From positions 116,462,228-116,526,227 of the forward strand of contig NC_080680.1 in NCBI RefSeq assembly GCF_030445035.2: 64,000 bases of DNA. Direction: 5' to 3'. Below are positions 1 through 12,025 of this stretch, piece after piece (the stretch's first letter is position 1; each line of letters starts with the position of its first letter). Both the position numbers and the translations under genes were made by a program. The notes beneath the pieces were generated by a model that was given only the letters and a program-made list of their open reading frames with translations, searched no databases and was not told the DNA's origin. This DNA is from Dasypus novemcinctus (taxonomy: Eukaryota; Chordata; Mammalia; Cingulata; Dasypodidae).

Positions 1-1780
1 TAGGATTTGGTGTTAATTTTTGTGCTTGCAAGAAATTTGAAGTTTGGGCATATTCTGTCTTCTGTTTATTTCTAGACTGTGGGTTTGGATAGTTTAACTT
101 GTTCTTCTGTTGATATGAATTGCTTTCAGAAAACAGGTTGGGAAATGTGGATTTAAGCAGTTGTCATCATCAATTACCTAGGAATTTATAGGTATTTTTA
201 ATATTGCCAACTTAATAAATTAAAAATATCTAATTTCTGAATTTATTAGCATTTATTTGTATAATAGTGAGGTTGAACATACTTTCATATATTCATTGTC
301 CATCTATGACTCAGGTTGTGATTTTTATTCATTTATTATTTATTTACCCATTTTTCTATTGGGACTCCAATAAAAAATTGGGAAAAGTAAATGAACTGTA
401 AATTTATTTTGCATTTCTAAGAGGTTTTTCAATATTAAGGTTATTATCACTATCCCACATATACTGCAATTTTTTGGTATTTCAATATCTTTTAGTATGC
501 TTTTTTATTTTGTTTTTCTCTATGTTATTATGATTATTTTTCCATGATAATTTCCAAGAAATTGTGGTTTACAAAGAAGCCATTAATTACTATATATTTT
601 TATGTAAAAAGATAATTAATTGAATACTTTTACTACTTCTAGAAGGGTTTTTGTTGACTCTTGGATTTTTCTAAGAAAATTTGATTTACTATCAATATTG
701 ATAACTTTCTCTTCCAATCAAATATTTTAGCTGCTAAATTTGTAAATTTATTTGTTTGCATAAATTGATAACATTGTTCTTATAAGTTATCTTTCTTGGC
801 CCTGACCATCACAGAAATTAGAAACATATTTTAACATGAAGTGTGATATACTTGCTGGTTTAAAAGTATAAAAGTATATTGCTTGGAAATGGAAATGGTG
901 GAAGTAAAAAAAAAAAAAAAGCAAATTGCTTTATTATCCAAAAATATTCCATTAATAGGATTTTCACATTAATGAATACACAGTTATCCACACCATTTCC
1001 TCTTTAAAAATCACCTGTGTGTATATGATTTTACCACATCCATTTTTGCAATTTAATGTATTTCCTATTTTGTTTCTCTATTTTAAAACAAGCTAACTAA
1101 ACACTTAGTTTGTGTTAAATTTTCATTAATTCACCTAGTTTTTTCCCCCTGTTTTCTAATAAACACTTTGGTCTATTTGCCAAATCTTTATGTAAAGCAT
1201 TTATTATATTTTCAGCACTTTTAAAAGAAACTGGGGATACAGGATTGGAGAAGCTGGTGTTCTCCTAAGAGTGCTCAAGTACAAACACCCAATAACCTAA
1301 TAAATAAATAATGGCTAATATCAGGTCATATATTTGTTAGTTCCATGAAAAAGATAAAACAAGTCCAGGCCAGTGTTCTTTTAAATAGATATCTTTGCTG
1401 TTATTAATTAATTTTTTGTTTTCTTATTTTTGTTTTTTTGAATATATTTTTCTTCAAATAGTTATTTTCTGTGTTTTATACCTTCCTGATAATTAATTTC
1501 TTTAAAATAATTATTATTTATCTTAATTTTTTATATTTTATGTCCTTTTGTTATTATTCAATAGTCTCATTCTGATTTTAATTTCCTCTCTCGTACATCA
1601 GAGCAATCTACGATGTTTTATTTTTACTCTCAAATGATTAAACTTTTAGTTTATTAATTTATGCTTTACTGTAATTAGAAAATATAATTTTTGCTGTTCC
1701 TACTTATTCAAACTATTGAAGCATCCTGCTCTTTGTGATCCTCTATCCTAAGATATCTGATGTGATTGGCAAAATTTGAA
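1..1780. other. AT-rich intergenic DNA, no gene seen
   Basis: This stretch is very AT-rich and no open frame in it looks like a protein. Around 240-380 the wording (a region about fast-decaying L1 ORF2 C-terminus read in antisense) resembles an old L1M fragment, and a pure A tract lies at about 907-920. The rest is not assignable by eye. I see no promoter, RNA gene or conserved exon. Confidence 0.5.
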
Positions 1781-1794
1781 ACAATCCCATGATC

Positions 1795-2490
1795 TTCACT
1801 CCATGGAACTACTCTCATGATTGGCAAAAGGAAGATGAGCCAGGTTATCCTAATCTAATCACACAAACACTTTAAGAGCAGGGTTCTCTCTGGCTGGGTG
1901 CAAAAGGTGAAGTCAGAGAGATTGGAATCACAAGAAGAATTTAATGTGCCATTGCTGGGTTGAAGATGGAGGGGACCACCTGAGGAGAACGGGGCCATGT
2001 GACATTGAAAGTAATCCTGCTGACAGCCAGCAAGGAAATGGGACCTCATCCTACGATCACAAGGAACTGGATGTTGTCAGCAACCCTGAATAAGACCAGA
2101 AGTGTGCTTTTCCCCAGAGCCCTGAGCAGAGGTTCTTAACCTTTATTGTCCCATGGACCCCTTTGCCAGTCAGGTGAAAACCACGAACCCCTTACTAAGT
2201 CCACACTATACTATTATTTAATAATTATAGCACACCTGCATCAACAGGTCTACACAAGAATAATGTTTTTTCTGAATTTCAATTCAAGCTCATGGATTCC
2301 TTATTAAGAACCCCTGTCCTAGAGCTAAGAGCTCAGCGTGCCCAACACTTTGGCCCTGTGAGGCCCTCAGCAGAGAACTCTGGGAAATCTTTGTTTTCTT
2401 ACCTATACAGAACTGTGAGATAATAAGTGGGTCTTGTTTTAAGCTGCTACAATTGTGATCATTTGTTAGACTAGTAGAAAGCTAATAAAT
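1795..2490 (+). repeat. MaLR (MLT1-like) LTR, sense, interrupted by a hAT element
   Basis: The block follows the order of an MLT1-type LTR read in sense. It has the 'gttatcctaatctaatcac' segment at the left and a 'gaactgtgagataataa' segment that carries the polyadenylation-like signal near 2,420. It ends in the family's 'ttttaagctgctacaattgtg' type end near 2,490. MaLRs are ancient non-autonomous ERV-L relatives that amplified early in placental mammals. The copy is diverged and is split by a 190-bp DNA transposon at 2,127-2,316. It is a fossil with no coding capacity. The left edge is approximate. Confidence 0.6.
2127..2316 (+). mobile_element. Small hAT-type non-autonomous DNA transposon
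   Basis: The element starts CAGAGGTTCTTAA and ends TTAAGAACCCCTG. These are terminal inverted repeats matching at 12 of 13 positions, and the 'CAGNGGTTCT' tip is typical of mammalian hAT-Charlie MITEs. The interior has the familiar 'ccatggacccctttg' wording. The 8 bases on each side (gccctgag at 2,119-2,126 and tcctagag at 2,317-2,324) agree at 5 of 8 positions, which fits a decayed 8-bp hAT target duplication. At 190 bp it has no transposase. It lies inside an MLT1-like LTR, so it is younger than that LTR. Confidence 0.75.
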
Positions 2491-2499
2491 CTGCCTGTA

Positions 2500-2640
2500 T
2501 AAATGAACAGTTATACAATTAGAACTTTTCATTTAGCATAATTATGTAGGCAATTTCCCTATGTTATATTTATAAACATCCCTGATAATGGCTAAATAAT
2601 ATTTATATCATACACATGAAAAAGAATAGATAAATTATTT
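2500..2640 (-). repeat. Old L1M fragment, antisense
   Basis: The words 'cttttcatttagcataat' followed by 'gataatggctaaataatat' match the antisense of the L1 ORF2 C-terminus and 3' region as known in many mammalian L1 copies. It is strongly diverged, has no open frame, and its edges are approximate. A similar scrap recurs at about 8,995-9,030. Confidence 0.5.
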
Positions 2641-3098
2641 TGGTTAGGTAAAACCATTCTTCCAGTTTTTAGCCTCTAATGTTTCCTTTTTCTCCACTAA
2701 CTTGAAAGAATTCTGTAATAACAATCTTTGATTTGAAACATGGAGAGTTTTCATATTTTTGTCTTAGAAAATAGATTCAATGAAGTGGAACTGGTGAAGT
2801 AAAAAGTTTGAAGAATTTAAGAAAGTTTATTTATGTTGCCCAATTTATTTCCTCAAAATTTGTATTGGAGTTATATACAACTATGTATGAAAGCTGAGCA
2901 GCAATTTTATTACAAGTCAGAGATGGATTTACAGTAAAACCAATGAAATTTATGCTTCAGAGTTCCTAAATTGCACAATACCTTTCCAGGATCCAGGTAT
3001 TTTTATATCTAATATTAATTTTTTTTAAGTTTTATGTTCTTTGTCTTCAAGAGTTTGCCCAAAATTGTATAAATGTTAGGCCCCACAAAACCTGATCT

Positions 3099-3187
3099 GG
3101 TGGAGCGAGTGTAGCTCAATGGTTGAGTTCACACTTTGTATACATAAAGTCCTGGTTTCAATCCCGGTAAAAGGAAACAACAGAAGC
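3099..3187 (+). repeat. Short tRNA-derived SINE (DAS-I-like)
   Basis: The sequence has tRNA geometry: a 'ggagcgagtg tagctcaatgg' head with the A box, an anticodon-arm-sized spacer, and a B box 'ggtttcaatcc', then a short A-rich tail. It is flanked by an 8-bp direct repeat, cctgatct, at 3,091-3,098 and 3,188-3,195. This is what a retroposed, L1-mobilised tRNA SINE should look like. It lacks tRNA-gene termination signals and its stems are mismatched, so it is not a working tRNA gene. Confidence 0.7.
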
Positions 3188-3342
3188 CCTGATCTTCCTC
3201 CAATCTTACCCTCACAAGCATTAGGCAACCATGCTACTAAAAACAATAAAAACACAAAAGGGTTCTTTTAAAAACGTGAGTAAAGATAAGCGTGTGTTGT
3301 TAATTTGCCATAAATTATAAGCTTCCAATATCAAATATAATT

Positions 3343-3855
3343 TTGATGGAGACAAAGCAAGAGCTAAATACCTTATTTAAGTGCCCATCCATGTTGCATA
3401 TACACAGTCAGCATTGCCCCCAGATGGTCTCTGCAGACACAGAGAAGCACTATCCAGGTGTCTCTGTAACGAGGGACTTGCTGCCCAGCTGCCGGGGGAG
3501 GAGTCACCAAATGGCTTTCAGCTGCCAGGCTTTCAAGAATCGTCTCAGCTATAGTAAGCGGCTTTTCGTAAGGTCATGCTTTATCAGGGGCCATCCAATG
3601 ATTGATCCAGGTGTAGGTATAATGATCCAGTTATTTGGCCCAACATAATCCAACATTGATGGGGCATTTTAACTCCCCTTAGGATGGGCCAAAGCTGTCC
3701 TCAGGCCCTTATCACAGATTGACATCTACCTTTGCCCAATCCTGCATCTGTCCCTTCTCTTCTACTGGTGTTTATCTAAAGAGTATCCCCTAACGCATAA
3801 TCTGCACACTAAGCACAGTCTCAGAATTTGTTTCAAGAGACCCAAATTGTGATAG
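3343..3855 (+). repeat. Ancient LTR-like repeat (ERV-L type suspected)
   Basis: The block runs from an internal 'agctatagtaagcggcttttcg' segment to a right-hand 'gcacactaagcacagtctcagaatttg' segment, which I associate with an old ERV-L-type LTR (LTR33-like). It has a polyadenylation-like region near its right end. A related-looking block is at about 24,880-25,420. The ORF across it has no family resemblance. It is a decayed fossil, and both the family assignment and the edges are tentative. Confidence 0.35.
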
Positions 3856-3859
3856 TGGT

Positions 3860-4720
3860 TCTTTAAGCATGCATATTTGTTATATAAATGCTTCAACATA
3901 AAAGTAACAATACTGAATTCAAGAATAATTACAGAATCTGAGTCCTTAAATTAATTAATCTCAGTAGAATTCAAGAAGGTATCAACGTTAGTACCCCCCA
4001 CCCTGACATTTATTCCTATCTCCTTTTTTGCCTATCTTTGGCTAATATACTGAATATGTTCTATCACTTTCTGGTCTATCTTAGATAGTACAATTCTTAC
4101 AGACACTTTTAGACAATTCAATTTCAGACCAGTATTATATCAGAACTGCAAACACTTATCCAAATAAAACTCTGCCCAGATTGGGCCTGCTTCAGAACAG
4201 CGATTGTGCTATCGAAGAAGGAATTTTATCAGCTTATTCTTTAAATTCCTCCACTCTCTTTATTTACCAGCTTTTACTTTAATTCTCTGCACTGTTGTAG
4301 AGGGAGAGGTAGAGAGGGGAAGTTTTAAATGTAATTATAATCTGAATTTTGTGTCCTCAGGCAGTGGTGATAAGGTGGGTATATGCAGCTGAAATCTTTT
4401 CCTTCTATTTTAGTTTTTGTTTTTTGTTTTTTGTTTTTGCCCCTGAAAGTTTCCTTGGAGACATTCTTGTCACTTGCAGTGTCTTTAACTTGGATAAATG
4501 ACTAACCTTTTAGTGACCCTCTAGTTCTCTGCTAGTCACCCCCCTGTCTGGAGACACTCAGTTCTGCCATGGAGTCCTTCTGGTAGAAATTCTTCCTAAA
4601 ATGACCTTGTCCAGCCCCAGTAGGGCCCATGGGGCCATATCATGCACATAGGAAAAGCACACACATTCTTTCCTCACCAGATTCTTTAATTGCAGACCAT
4701 CCATTTTTTTATGTGTGACC
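3860..4720. other. Intergenic DNA, nothing recognised
   Basis: No repeat family, RNA gene or convincing coding frame was recognised here. A T/G-rich homopolymer-like run (ttttgttttttg units) lies near 4,410-4,440. The few short open frames show no family motif. Confidence 0.4.
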
Positions 4721-4724
4721 TGGT

Positions 4725-5215
4725 CCGGGTTCTCTAGGGATACAGATATCTAGGAGATATCTGTAAATAGTATGAGATTTTATGAAATTCCTCATGTGAC
4801 CATGGGCATGCACAAGTCCAAATTCTGTAGGGCAGGCTGCAAGCCAGGGACCCCGATGGAGGTTTTCATTGAATTTCCCAGGAGGTGCTTTCTATCTGAA
4901 GTAGAGATGGGGATTCTCTCTCTGAATTACGAAAATCATTTCTCCATTTAATGTCTTGAACTGGTTAGATGAGATGTTACTCATTGCTGAATGGCAATCT
5001 CCTCAGTTGGTTGTAGATGTAACCAGGCATTTATGCAATCATCTCACTGATTATTAAAATCCATGAATTGCCCTTGTATTACGATTAGCCCATTGTTTGC
5101 TTGACCAAACAACTGGGAAAAATTACCCAGCCAAGTTGACACATTAGCCTAACCATCTGAGTCTACTCCTTGTCAATATGGCAGCCATACACATCACCTT
5201 AAACCATACTTAGTC
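4725..5215 (-). repeat. MLT2-like LTR, probable 3' LTR of the ERV-L fossil
   Basis: The left edge reads 'gggttctctagggatacag' and the right end 'ccaagttgacacattagcc'. Together these match the antisense of an MLT2-type ERV-L LTR, which in sense starts with a 'gtcaacttggctgg' segment and ends with 'agaaccc'. It sits directly beside the integrase end of a minus-strand ERV-L internal region, exactly where that provirus would have its 3' LTR. ERV-L elements are ancient and this copy is heavily diverged and broken. The 5' LTR was not found. Confidence 0.6.
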
Positions 5216-8200
5216 TCTCAATAAAAACAATAACAATGTGTAAATAAAAACTCCTAACATACTCAACTGTCCTACATACAACTGAAATGTACTAAATCCC
5301 CCAAGAATAGGGTGCCAGACCTTGGGTAATATTCACTCTTAAACTTGACATCCTTAAATACCATAACAGGAAACTAATACACCTTATGCCATGTGGTAAG
5401 GGGAAAGGATAGGAAAGAAAATAAAGATGTTAGTTTTATGAAAATATGCAAAAATATTCATAACAAAGCAAGGAAGAAATAGTCATAACCATTAGAACCC
5501 TCATTTCTGTAACTGATCATGTGGTCAAAATTCATATTTATCACTACCTTCTTCCACTACCCTTTCCATGTTCCCTTTACCCTCAGCAAGCAACTCAACT
5601 GGTTGTTACCTGGTGGAGTGACACAAAATTTCATTCCTGAGGATTCTGGTCCATTGTTAGTCCTGCCTAGATTGAGTTGTTGCAATTTTCCATGACTTAA
5701 TCACAGGGCAGGGCAGTACTAAGAGATGCCTTATAGGATCTCCTGTATTCCAGGCAAACTCTTCTTTACCTCCACTGTGTAGTTGCAGTCCTCATTTCCC
5801 CTAATAGTCAGGATCAATTACCCCAGAAAGTACAGTAATTCCCTTCTTTGTCTGTTGATTCAGAGGCATGAAGTGCCCAAAGAGGCCGGGGGTAGCCTTA
5901 ACTTCCAGTTCAATGGAATCATTATTGTGTTCCCTAAGGAAGCAATTCTTTTGGAACTAAGACATATAGACCCGCAGACCCTAAGGTTGCAGTAACAAGA
6001 AGCAAAAATTTTCCTAGATGATCACTAGAGGTAATAGTGAGTGGTATCATTCGCATTTCTACCCCTTGATTTCTTGGCCCATGAATCCTGGCTATGGGAG
6101 AAACAGTATCAAAGAGTGGCTGCTGATTTATAGCACACACAGTCTCCTGGAGAACATTGCCCCAGCCCTGCAAGGTATTGCCACCTAGTTGGCACCATAA
6201 TTGATTCTTCAAAAGGCCATTCCCCCATTCTGTCAATCCAGGTTCCCCAGCTTGCCAGATGGGAAATTTGGTAAGATCAGTGGCTTCCATAAGCATAGGC
6301 CCATTACTGCACATCATTTTTGCTACAGGTTCATTAATCAGAAAAAATGCTGTGTGGAATACTATGATGGCAGATAAGACATTTATTAAGTGCATGGATG
6401 TTAGTTTAGGGAGAAGCATTTGGTGCACAGAAGGCAAACCCATATCTGGAGTATGCATCTATTCCAGTTAGAACCAATTGCTGCCCCTTCCATGATGGAA
6501 GTGGTCCAGTGTAATCAACTTGCCACCAGGTAGCAGGCTGCTCACCTTGGGGAATGGTGCCATATAGGGGTTCTGAGTTTGGGTCTCTGCTGTTGGCAGA
6601 TTGGGCACTTAGCAGTGCTGTAGCCAACTCAGCCTTGGTGATGGGAAGTGCATTTTGCTTAGCCCATGCATAACTTCCATCCCCACTACCATGCTCACTT
6701 TGATGAGACAGGAGTGAGTGGGGAAAGAGGAGAAGTGTTATCCACAGAATGGGTCATCTTATCCACTTGACTTTTAAAACCTTCCTCTGCTAAAGTCACC
6801 CTCTGGTGAGCACTGAGGTTGGACACAAATATTTTTATTTTTACCCACAAAGAAACATCTATCCACATACCTCTTCCCCAGACCTCTTTGCCACCAACTT
6901 TCCAATCATGTTCCTTCTAAGTCCCTGACCATCCAGTCAAATCATTTGCAATAGCCTATGAATCAGTGTACAAATGCACCTCCAGCCATTTCTCCTTCCA
7001 AGCAAAATGAACAACCACCTGCACTACTTGAAATTCTGCCCACTTGGAGGATTAACCCTCACCACTATCTTTCAAGGACATTCCATAAAAGGGTTTCCAC
7101 TCTGCTGCTGTACATTTTGGGGCAGTTCCTGCATATCATGTAGAACCATCCATAAAACAGTCTTGAGTTTTCTCTTCTTCAGTCCACTGACTGTAAGGAA
7201 CTCCCCAAAGGCCATAGCTGTACTGGGAAAGAAAAGGTCATGTGGCAGGAGTGGTGACCATGGGCATTTGGACCACTTCCTCATGTAACAGACTTGTGCC
7301 TTCAGGACCTGCTTGAGCCCTGTCTAATATAGTCTGCTTCCACTTTATGGTGGAGTGCTGCTGTGCATACCCAACTTTATGCTTTGGTAGGTCAGACAAT
7401 ACCCAGGTCATGATAGGTAACTCAGCTTTCATGGTAACTCAGTGGCTTATGGTGAAGTGTTCAGTCTCTACAAAGGCCCATTTGCAAGCCAAAAGATATT
7501 TCTCAAAAGGAGAATAGTTATCTGCAGAAGATGGCAGGCTTTTATCCAAAATCCTAAGGGTCAGCATTGTGATTCTCCTATATGTGCCTGCCAAAGGCTA
7601 CAGATGGCATGTTTATTTGCCACTGACACTTCCAGCACCATTGGATCTGCTGGATTATATGGGGCAAGTGGCAGTGCAGCATGAACAGCAGCCTGGAGTT
7701 GTTGCAGAACCTCCTCTTGTTCTGGTGCCTACTCAAAACTAGCAACTTTTCCAGCTACTCGGTAGATGGGCCGGAGTAGCACACCCAAATGAGAAATGTG
7801 TTGTCCCCATAATCCAAAGAGACCAACTAAGCACTGTTCCTCCTTTTGGTCATAGGAATAACCGAATGTAACAGCTTATCCTTTATTTGAGAAGGGATAT
7901 CTCAACATGTCCCATAACCATGGGACACCTAGAAATTTCACTGAGATAGAAGTCCCCTATATTTTTGTTGGATTTATCTCTCATCCTTTTTCACATAAAT
8001 GCCTTACCAATAAGTCTAGAGTAATTGCTCTTTAGGCCCAATCAGCATGATATCAATATAATAGACCAGTGTGATGTCTGTGGGAGAGTCAATCAAGTTT
8101 CCTACAGACAATATTATGACATAGGGCTGGAGAGTTGATATACCCCTGAGGTAGGACAGTGAAGGATATTGCCCTTGTCAGCTGAAAGCAGTTTCTGGTG

Positions 8201-8650
8201 GTCCTTACTAACAGCAATTTAAAAAAAAAGCATTTTTCAGATCAATAGCTGCATGCCAGGTACCAGGTGATATGCTGATTTGCTCAAGCAATGATGCCAC
8301 ATCTGGAACTGCAGCTGCAATTGGAGTTACCACATGGTTAAGTTTACAATAGTCCACTCTAATCCTCCAGGATCCATCTGTTTTCTGCACAGGCCAAACA
8401 GGAGAAATGAATGGGTATGTGGTAGGAATCACCACCCCTGCACCCTTCAAATCCTTGATGGTGGCACAATGGCCAAGAGGTGCAACTTCAGCCACAGACA
8501 GAACAACAACCCTCACCAGTAAGATACTAGACCCAGGAGATACACATGGAGCTCTTACCAGGGGTTTTTTGAAGCCTTTCTCAGCTCACCAACAACTCTT
8601 CCCATAACAGTTCTCATTACTGATTCTTCTATTTCTTAATAAATAGTTCA
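5216..8650 (-). mobile_element. ERV-L internal fossil (pol: reverse transcriptase and integrase remains)
   Basis: Read on the minus strand, the region at about 8,208-8,516 resembles the start of an ERV-L reverse transcriptase, with '[15 protein letters not shown]' and 'LKNAFF' words. The region at about 5,934-6,627 resembles an ERV-L integrase core, with 'WWQVDYTGPLPSW' and 'LGGNTLQGWGNVL' words. The order (RT at high coordinate, integrase at low coordinate, then an MLT2-like LTR) fits one minus-strand provirus. No env-like part is seen, as expected for ERV-L. It is broken, with many breaks (of the order of ten or more) and no whole protein. The upstream (gag) part and the 5' LTR are not recognisable. 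The divergence implies an old insertion. Confidence 0.8.
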
Positions 8651-9600
8651 ACTTCACTAACACAGTCTGAAGGGCAGTGATGGGTTAATGTGAGCAGAGC
8701 TGGTTTCAAAATATCTTAGTATGTCCTGCATAAGTGGTCTTGAGCATTACTTTAAGATGATGTGGGAATTTGGCACCTACTCTGTTGTTCTCTAACTTTG
8801 GGAACTCTGCCGACTTCAAGATGGAATATTATTTCAGAAAATTTACAATATTGTTAATTTTGATAAAAATATCAAAATTCCCAAATACTGAAATACCCAC
8901 TGTTTACTGTTTCAGTGTTTCCACTTATATCATGGCCATAGGAAGACCTAGGTTGAAGTAACTGTACTCATAATGTAAATATAAATACATATTATTTTTC
9001 ATTTAGTATAATGTTGTCCATGCTGTTGTATTTAAAACAGCTAAATCAGCTACATAAAGTATTTAAGCAGTTGAATAAATTTTCTTTGCATATATTGTAG
9101 TTTAAATATTTTCTGTGGCTGTTTTTTAATCTGATTTCCACTTCTATTGATTGTATTGCAATAGACATCTCAATTTAAATATTTTTTCAGGGTTTAGAAC
9201 ATTTACTAATAATTAATTCCTCATTGAGTTATTAGTAAATCAAGAGGAATGAGCATGTGTATTATTATTGATACATTTTCCCATATTGATTTTCCTCAAA
9301 ACTTGTGTTAAACTACATTATCAATATAGTTCTTTGAAATAGATGTTATATTAAAATAATTTATAAAATAAATCAGAGGAAAATAAAATTGACCTAAAAT
9401 ATATTGTCCATAAAAACTAAATGAAAACTCTAGTCTATTGTATATTTTTTATTTGATGGGGTCCTCATTATTTATTGGCAGATTCTCTGTATGGGTGGCA
9501 CTTCATTGGAATGTAGGCATTCCTGCTCCGAATTCCTGTTCTAATTTATAAAATAACAATTAGAAACTAAAGAACTAGAAATATAGTAGGTCAAGTCTGT
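8650..9600. other. AT-rich intergenic DNA with small L1M scraps
   Basis: There is no gene-like frame. A short 'ttttcatttagtataatgtt' segment near 8,998-9,020 resembles antisense L1M. Otherwise this is AT-rich and unassigned. Confidence 0.4.
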
Positions 9601-10330
9601 GAACTTGAAAGAATGAAATTTCATGGAATGAAAGCTAATATCTGACAAAGAACATTAAAGTATTGGTATATTAATAGTGAGGGTCACTAAAATAATAAAA
9701 ATCAAATTTACTAAGAAGTTAAAATAGTATTAAATTTGTATGCCTTGAATAAAATTGTCTTGAAAGGCATACAGCATAAAATGGTAACTATAAAAAGAAA
9801 TTGAAAAATCAACCATACTAACGGAATTCAGTAACATTCTTTCAATGATTTATAGATCAAGCAAACAAATAAATGGGTTACATAGATAGATGAGATAGAA
9901 GATTTAGAACACAAAGTCAATAAAATTGATTAAGTAGACATGAATAGAGCTCTGGACTATACTTTTAGAGGACATACATTCTTCTCGATTGCAAAGAGAA
10001 CATTAATACAATCTGACCATATAGTAGGTCATAAAACAATTCTCAAAAAAACATCTATACCATATAGATGTTCTTGGACTATAAAAAATTAAATTAGAAA
10101 TATAAAATGAGAAAGATGATTTATTTAAAAATCATAATGCATTTGAAAACAAAATCACATTTCTAAAATCACAAGTCAAAAATTATGAATACATATTTAA
10201 ATATATTTAGCTGTAAGTAATGAAATTATGTCTAAAAACATATAGAATGAAGTCAAAAGTGGTCATTTGAGGGAAATTTATATCAAAATTTTATATCTAA
10301 TTTTATTTTATGAGGAAAAGCAGAACTAAG
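9600..10330 (+). repeat. Old L1M ORF2 fragment, sense
   Basis: Conceptual reading across the block gives broken L1 ORF2 endonuclease-region words, such as the stretch near 9,955-10,050 that reads roughly as 'HTFFSIAKRTLIQSDHI' and 'GHKTIL'. Later LINE-like words continue towards 10,290. Stops and frame changes are frequent, so it is a decayed LINE fragment. Confidence 0.65.
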
Positions 10331-10377
10331 GAAGAAACAGAGAGCAAAATTGGAATGAGAAAAGAAAAATTTTATCA

Positions 10378-10545
10378 TTTACATAGTATTTACTATGGGC
10401 CAGGCATTGTATTCTACATATGTATTTTTTCTTGGTTAATTTGCATAATAATCTCAGAGTAAATATTATATTTTATAATCTAGACAATGAAACTGAGACT
10501 CATCACAATTATATTCTCATAGGTTGCAAGTGATATGTTATAAAA
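10378..10545 (-). repeat. MIR SINE, antisense
   Basis: The words 'ttactatgggccaggcattgt', 'cataataatctcagagtaaatatt' and 'aatgaaactgagactcat' are the antisense MIR core and 3' part in the right order. MIR is an ancient tRNA-derived SINE shared by mammals. This copy is diverged and non-functional. Confidence 0.75.
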
Positions 10546-10559
10546 TCAAACCATAATCA

Positions 10560-11055
10560 TTTGACCACAAAATGTATATCCTTTCCACTATAAACTTACC
10601 GGAGGGCAATATCTTCAAGTTCAAATGTGTCACAGTATGAGAGATTATTCTTGAAAATCTTGAGGGTACGGAGGTATGTGATATCCCACCAAGATTTATT
10701 CTGCAGATTTCTTCATCTCCATTATGAGAATATATAGAAGTTTATTGAGACTGAAGATCATCAAGGGCTGGGATGATCATGAGAGTGTTCATTATGATTT
10801 TTGTTTTGCTTTGAGTTGACTATATAAATCTTGCGGTGTCCTCTTAAGTGAATCATGGATGTCCCTGGTACTCTCAGAAGAAGTTAAATATGAGGGTTCA
10901 GTGCCTCAACCCAACCAAGAACATTTTGAAGGACTTGGCCTCCATAATTTTCCCAACTGACATGCCCATTGGTGAAGAAGAGAAGGAAATGTGAGTTCAA
11001 GTACATTTAGTTTATTTGGAAAGGTAGAATGTATAATGGCCAGGTAACTGGAAAT
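10560..11055. other. Intergenic DNA, nothing recognised
   Basis: This is unique-looking sequence between two MIR copies. The 66-codon minus-strand frame at 10,906-11,106 shows no motif and overlaps the MIR on its right. No gene is supported. Confidence 0.4.
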
Positions 11056-11059
11056 GGTA

Positions 11060-11320
11060 TCAAACTGCCTAGATCCCAGCACTGTTATGTACCTGATTTG
11101 TAACAATTATAAGTCATTCAAACTCTCAAACCCAGTTTGTTCACTTGGAAAGTGGAATTGGTAATATGGTGGTTAAAATGGAATAAAATATAGTTGATGC
11201 ACCTTATAGGGTTATTGTGCATATTAAATCACTGCATGTAAAGAATTTAGAAGAGTGTCTGGACCACTGTAATAACTCAATAACTGCTCTGTATGTTATT
11301 ATTTATTATTGTGACTTTTA
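11060..11320 (+). repeat. MIR SINE, sense
   Basis: The MIR order is visible: 'ctcaaacccagtttgttcacttgg', then 'cttatagggttattgtgcatattaaatcactgcatgtaaag', then 'aataactcaataactgct'. It is diverged but collinear with the MIR consensus over about 250 bp. Confidence 0.75.
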
Positions 11321-11329
11321 ATATTATTA

Positions 11330-11885
11330 CTGAAGCCACTTACCCTGTTCCCTGTTCTATAAGAGTGCCTTCTGTTCTTTATGATACCAACAACTTGTAA
11401 GTAAATCATTCTCTTAATAAGATTTTGTTACCTCTCGTCTTTCTGATATTCACAGTCTTGTTTTTATTTCCTGTTTAATTAGTTTTTTCACAAATGCAAC
11501 CCTTCTTTTTATTACAGAGCAATTATTTATGGTGGGAACAGTGGCATAGAAGCCACTCGATACAGATATGCAAATCCATAGACACAAACAAGTTGCAAAG
11601 AACCATCTTTTGGTCGGTCTCAAACTGAAGGAAGTTTAGAAATGAACAAGATGTGGCTCCCAGTACAGCAGCCAATATTACAATGTATCCTGTATTCTCA
11701 AGGGAGGAGATTTACTGGTGCCCTTATATGTGCTAGCAGGTTAGAAAACAGATTTTGGCTTCCTAGGTTACTTAGCTCCTTTATCAAGGTTAGAAGTCAT
11801 TTGGAGGCTAATTAGGCTTAGTTTGTTGTGAAAAGAATGAATAGAGGTATTTTGGCAGAACTCTTAATTGTCCAAGAAATTAGAG
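11330..11885. other. Intergenic DNA, nothing recognised
   Basis: No coding frame or repeat was confidently identified between the MIR copies at 11,060-11,320 and about 11,890. Confidence 0.35.
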
Positions 11886-11889
11886 ACAG

Positions 11890-12025
11890 CGTTGAGTAAT
11901 GAAAAGAATAGCCCCATAGAGCAGGGCTTCATGAATCACTGTGGTACTACCTAGTTGTGGGATCTAGGTCAAATTTCATCACTTCTCCAGAACTCAATTT
12001 CTACATTTATAAAGCAATCAACAAT
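11890..12025 (+). repeat. MIR SINE fragment, sense, cut by a solo LTR
   Basis: The segment 'ctagttgtgggatctaggtc', then 'cacttctccagaactcaatttctacatttataaagc', matches the sense MIR body. The copy stops where the LTR at 12,026 begins, so the LTR landed in or at the edge of this MIR. Confidence 0.6.
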
